Below, one piece after another: positions 52,898 through 56,078 of a stretch of DNA of 56,078 nucleotides. The DNA is from Paenibacillus sp. (GTDB taxonomy: Bacteria > Bacillota > Bacilli > Paenibacillales > YIM-B00363). The position numbers and the translations under genes were made by a program. The notes under the pieces were generated by a model. It made no database searches. It had not been told where the DNA came from and was given only the letters and a program-made list of their open reading frames with translations. Position 1 is the stretch's first letter; each line of letters opens with the position of its first letter. The stretch covers positions 1 through 56,078 of the forward strand of contig JAPSKX010000008.1 in NCBI GenBank assembly GCA_031181325.1, read 5' to 3'.

Positions 52898-55408
52898 ATG
52901 AATAACCGCGAATTGCGAAGAGAAGATATAGAATTGTTGGCCCCGGCGGGCCATTGGGACGCCATGCGCGCGGCCGTCGCGAACGGAGCGAACGCCGTGT
53001 TCTTCGGCGTCGAGAAGTTTAACGCCCGGGCGCGGGCGCATAATTTTCAAACCGACGAGCTGCCCGACATCATGTCGTTCCTGCACGCATACGGCGTGAA
53101 GGGGTTCCTTACGTTCAATATCCTCGTGTTCGAAGACGAGATGGAGGACGCGAAGCAGCTGATCGAGGCCTGTATCGACGCCGGCGTGGACGCGGTCATC
53201 GTGCAAGACCTAGGACTTGTGAAAATGATCCGGGAACTCTCCCCCGACTTCCCGATCCACGGCTCCACGCAAATGACGATTACGTCGCCGGAAGCGGTCG
53301 AGTTCACGAAGCCGTACGGGCTCGAGCGCGTCGTGCTCGGCCGAGAAAACAACTTGAAACAAATCAAGCAAATCGGCGACCAGGCGCGCCTGCCGATGGA
53401 AGTGTTCGTGCACGGCGCGCTCTGCGTATCGTACAGCGGACAGTGCCTCACCTCCGAGATGTGGGGCGGCCGCTCCGCCAACCGGGGCGAGTGCGCGCAG
53501 GCGTGCCGTCTGCCGTACGACATGATGGTGAACGGCGAGCACAAGCCGATGGGCGACATTACGTATTTGCTGTCGCCGAAGGATCTGGCGGCTGTAGAAC
53601 TGGTTCCCGAACTGATCGAAGCGGGCGTCACGTCGTTCAAGATCGAAGGACGGCTGAAGTCGCCGGAGTACGTCGCGAACGTCGTTTCGAAATATCGCGC
53701 GGCGATCGATAAGTATTTCGACGGCGTCGATGCGAAGCCGTCGAAGGAAGAGCTGCTCGAGCTGCAGCAGAGCTTCTCGCGCGGCTTCACCTACGGCTTC
53801 TTGCAAGGCACGAACAACAAGCAGCTCGTGGAAGGCACGTTCCCGAAGAGCCGCGGCGTGTTCCTCGGCAGGGTCAAAGAAATAACCCGCGAGGGCGTTA
53901 TGGTCGAGCTGGAAGCGCCGCTGAAGCGCGGCGACGGCCTCGTATTCGACGCGGGCGATCCGACGAAGAAGGAAGAAGGCGGCCGCGTGTACGACCTGAA
54001 GCAGCGCGGCGCGAAGGCGGAAGGGGAAGTGCCCGGCGGCCTCGTCGAGATCGTCATGGGCCGCAACGACGTCGACCTCAAGCGCGTGCGCGTCGGCGAC
54101 CGCGTCTGGCGGACGAGCGACCCGGCGCTCGACAAGCGGCTGCGCGCGACGTTCGAGACGGATAAGCCGTACCGGACGTTCCCGGTCGACGTCAGCGTGT
54201 ACGGCGAGGCGGGGCAGCCGCTCGTATCGATCTGGACGGACAAGTCGATCGGCGCGACGGTGACGATGTCGTCCGATCTGCCGCTCGCGGTAGCGGAGAA
54301 GCGGCCGATCGACGAGACGCTGTTGCGCGACCAGTTCGGCCGGCTCGGCGGCACGCTGTTCGAGCTGAGCGCAATCGACGCGCAGCTGTCCGGCCCGGTC
54401 ATCGTGCCGATGAGCGAGCTGAACCGGATGCGGCGCAAAGCCGTCGAGCTGCTCGAGGCGGAGCGCCGCCGTCCGCCGGCGTACGTCAAGCGGCCGGCGA
54501 GCGCCGACAGCGATGCCGCGAAGCCCGCGCCGCGCCCGGCGAAGCCGCGGCTCACGGCGCTGTGCCGCAACCTGGAGCAGGTGCAGGCGGTCGCGTCCCG
54601 CACGGACGTCGACTTCATCTACGCCGACTTCGAGTTCATCAAGCAGTTCCCGGCGGCGGTGGAGGCGGTGCGCGCGGCGGGCAAAAGGATCGCGCTCGCT
54701 ACGCCTCGGATTCATATGCCGGGAGAGACGGGTTATTTTCAAAATATATTGCGACTCAAGCCCGATGCGGTGCTCGTGCGCAACACGGGAGCGGTGTACT
54801 GGTTCGCGCGCTACTTTACGATGAACCCGTCGGCGGATCATCCGGAGCTGATCGGCGACTTCTCGCTCAACATCGCGAACCATAAGACGGCGAACCTGTT
54901 CTTGAACGATGCGGGCTTATCTCGCGTGACGCCGTCGTACGACCTGAACATCCAGCAGATGATCGACCTGCTCGGCAAGAGCCCGACGGACCGCATGGAG
55001 ATCGTGCTGCACCAGCATCTGCCGATGTTCCATACGGAGCATTGCGTGTACTGCACGTTCCTGTCCGAGGGGACCGACTACACGAACTGCGGCCGTCCGT
55101 GCGAGGAGCAGCGCGTGTCGCTGCGCGACCGGATCGGCATGTCGCACCCGGTGCGCGTCGACGAGGGCTGCCGGAACACGGTGTACAACGCGATCGAGCA
55201 ATCGGGCGCGGAGTATCTCGACGAATTCCTGAACCTCGGCGTGCCGTCGTACCGGATCGAGTTCCTCGAAGAGACGCCGGAGAAGGTCGTCGATGTGCTG
55301 AACCTGTACGGCAAAGCGCTGCGCGGCGAAGTGAACGGCACGCAGGTGTGGCGCTCGCTGAAAGCGACGAACCAGCTCGGCGTGACGCGCGGGCAGCTGG
55401 TGAAGTAG
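52898..55408 (+). CDS. Long U32-family protein (peptidase U32-like, RNA-hydroxylation-type)
   Basis: 836 residues with two related parts. The N-terminal U32 domain (to ~residue 290) opens DIELLAPAGHWDAMRAAVAN and carries the U32 signature EVFVHGALCVSYSGQC (from residue 168) with further cysteines in NRGECAQACRLPY. A linker and a C-terminal U32-like part follow, ending in a second cysteine group CVYCTFLSEG, NCGRPCEE. Although named peptidases, well-studied U32 members (RlhA, TrhP/YrrO, UbiU/UbiV) hydroxylate RNA or ubiquinone precursors, often with iron-sulfur cysteines, so that role is likelier. Length resembles RlhA-type proteins, but is longer. ATG 52898 follows CAGGAGGAC. Confidence 0.9.
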   Translation: MNNRELRREDIELLAPAGHWDAMRAAVANGANAVFFGVEKFNARARAHNFQTDELPDIMSFLHAYGVKGFLTFNILVFEDEMEDAKQLIEACIDAGVDAVIVQDLGLVKMIRELSPDFPIHGSTQMTITSPEAVEFTKPYGLERVVLGRENNLKQIKQIGDQARLPMEVFVHGALCVSYSGQCLTSEMWGGRSANRGECAQACRLPYDMMVNGEHKPMGDITYLLSPKDLAAVELVPELIEAGVTSFKIEGRLKSPEYVANVVSKYRAAIDKYFDGVDAKPSKEELLELQQSFSRGFTYGFLQGTNNKQLVEGTFPKSRGVFLGRVKEITREGVMVELEAPLKRGDGLVFDAGDPTKKEEGGRVYDLKQRGAKAEGEVPGGLVEIVMGRNDVDLKRVRVGDRVWRTSDPALDKRLRATFETDKPYRTFPVDVSVYGEAGQPLVSIWTDKSIGATVTMSSDLPLAVAEKRPIDETLLRDQFGRLGGTLFELSAIDAQLSGPVIVPMSELNRMRRKAVELLEAERRRPPAYVKRPASADSDAAKPAPRPAKPRLTALCRNLEQVQAVASRTDVDFIYADFEFIKQFPAAVEAVRAAGKRIALATPRIHMPGETGYFQNILRLKPDAVLVRNTGAVYWFARYFTMNPSADHPELIGDFSLNIANHKTANLFLNDAGLSRVTPSYDLNIQQMIDLLGKSPTDRMEIVLHQHLPMFHTEHCVYCTFLSEGTDYTNCGRPCEEQRVSLRDRIGMSHPVRVDEGCRNTVYNAIEQSGAEYLDEFLNLGVPSYRIEFLEETPEKVVDVLNLYGKALRGEVNGTQVWRSLKATNQLGVTRGQLVK

Positions 55409-55432
55409 GCGTCGGGCGGGGGGCATTTTTCA

Positions 55433-55441
55433 TGATATAAT
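55433..55441 (+). promoter_or_regulatory. Extended -10 promoter for the Uma2-family gene
   Basis: TGATATAAT: consensus -10 (55436-55441) with TG one base upstream; no clear -35 in the G-rich sequence before it. Confidence 0.55.
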
Positions 55442-55472
55442 TGTGGCAAATGTCCTCCGGAGGTGGTTCGCC

Positions 55473-56048
55473 ATGCAACGAGGAAAATCGAACAAGCCGG
55501 CGACGGGCGCGAAAGAGCAGCAGCAAGGGTATATGGAGCCGATCGAGCGGTATGAGATCATCGGCGGCGTGCGGTATGACTTCTTGGCTTCGCCGAAGTA
55601 TGAGCACCAGAAGATTTTGCTAAATTTCTCCCTCGCCTTTCACGGCGCATGCGCGCGCGAGGGCGAGATCATGATCGCGCCGCTCGATGTGCATTTCGAC
55701 GAGGATAACATCCTGCAGCCGGATGTTATCTACATTCGGAACGATCGCTTGTCGATGATCCGCGACGGGTACATCTATGGCGTGCCGGACCTCGTCGTGG
55801 AAGTGCTGTCGCGCAGTACGGGGCGACGCGATAAGACGATCAAGAAGGCGACGTACGAGCGGTTCGGCGTGAAGGAATATTGGCTCGCGGATCCGGAGTA
55901 CCGAGTCGTAGACCAATATGCGTTGGACGACGGCGGCAAATACGCGCATGCGGCGACGCTGACGGAGGACGACATATTGCGATCCCCGACGGTGCCTTGC
56001 CTCGAGATCGATCTAGGAACCATCTTCCCTCCGGAACAGGATACGTAA
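55473..56048 (+). CDS. Uma2 family (DUF820) nuclease-like protein
   Basis: 191 residues of the PD-(D/E)XK-type Uma2/DUF820 family. The core motif is complete: LQPDVIYI, then DLVVEVLSRSTGRRDKTIKK with the Glu and Lys of the nuclease fold, and YERFGVKEYWLADPE. A polar N-terminal stretch precedes the domain. ATG 55473 follows GGAGGTGG (55459-55466). Such genes are abundant in cyanobacteria and present in Paenibacillus; biological role unknown. It stands alone; the last 30 bases of the window contain part of a hairpin (CGCC/GGCG) that may be its terminator. Confidence 0.85.
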   Translation: MQRGKSNKPATGAKEQQQGYMEPIERYEIIGGVRYDFLASPKYEHQKILLNFSLAFHGACAREGEIMIAPLDVHFDEDNILQPDVIYIRNDRLSMIRDGYIYGVPDLVVEVLSRSTGRRDKTIKKATYERFGVKEYWLADPEYRVVDQYALDDGGKYAHAATLTEDDILRSPTVPCLEIDLGTIFPPEQDT

Positions 56049-56078
56049 CCGACGCGCTCTTCGCCATTGCGGCGAGGG

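Overview
The window is 56 kb of chromosome from a high-GC, endospore-former-type Firmicute, most likely a member of the Paenibacillaceae (Paenibacillus or a close relative; the genus is not settled by sequence alone). The evidence is the DegS/DegU two-component pair next to comFA-comFC and a late flagellar cluster, the FliW-CsrA-flagellin order, sigma-D-type flagellar promoters, long-form HPF beside SecA, RF2 with the programmed frameshift, MinJ/CtpB/FtsEX, frequent TTG/GTG starts with strong AGGAGG ribosome binding sites, and a Gram-positive-type ARG operator. Most genes are GC-rich by eye; parts of the flagellar region (flagellin core, 14.4-16.1 kb) are clearly more AT-rich. I saw no rRNA or tRNA gene, CRISPR array, insertion sequence or prophage.

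Layout. 1-1727: 3' end of a cell-surface phosphodiester glycosidase with a copper-amine-oxidase-like repeat. 1770-3678: degS-degU. 3781-6930: small orphan gene, then comFA-comFC (DNA uptake). 7030-19283: late flagellar cluster: yvyF, flgM, flgN, flgK, flgL, DUF6470 gene, fliW, csrA, hag, an unknown gene, fliB, flaG, fliD, fliS, fliT-like. Three sigma-D-like promoters (before flgM, hag and flaG) and two CsrA hairpins in the hag leader show how the cluster is controlled. 19598-25362: cold-shock protein, hpf, secA, prfB, YitT-family gene. 25382-33739: seven arginine genes argCJBDFGH in one direction, behind a promoter covered by two tandem ARG boxes. 33852-35287: small 2TM protein, TetR regulator and DUF4188 protein. 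35558-37120 (minus): VanW-family protein. 37330-43180: ftsE-ftsX, M23 hydrolase activator, ctpB-type protease and a MinJ-like protein, a cell wall/division group. 43365-44149: two small unknown genes. 44219-45379 (minus): glycosyltransferase. 45459-50391: uvrB-uvrA. 50753-51649: unknown gene behind a terminator-bearing leader, and a DUF2759 protein. 51750-52718 (minus): sugar phosphate isomerase/epimerase-like protein. 52898-55408: long U32-family protein. 55473-56048: Uma2-family protein.

How it works together. The flagellar genes form one assembly module: FlgM holds sigma-D, FlgN/FliS/FliT-like chaperone the hook-associated proteins and flagellin, and FliW-CsrA-Hag form a translational homeostat whose RNA target is visible. 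FliB would methylate flagellin lysines. The arg genes encode the whole ornithine-to-arginine route with ArgJ acetyl recycling.

The most interesting unexplained signals are: three almost back-to-back DnaA-box-like 9-mers at 19370-19399; a flgM promoter nested in the upstream terminator (7454-7512); leaders in which a good promoter runs directly into an intrinsic terminator (4161-4249 and 43224-43326); a riboswitch-like leader at 50608-50684; iterated palindromes at 35454-35551; and an AT-rich pair (unknown gene plus fliB) behind the flagellin gene. None of these amounts to a proven new system; each is given with a test.
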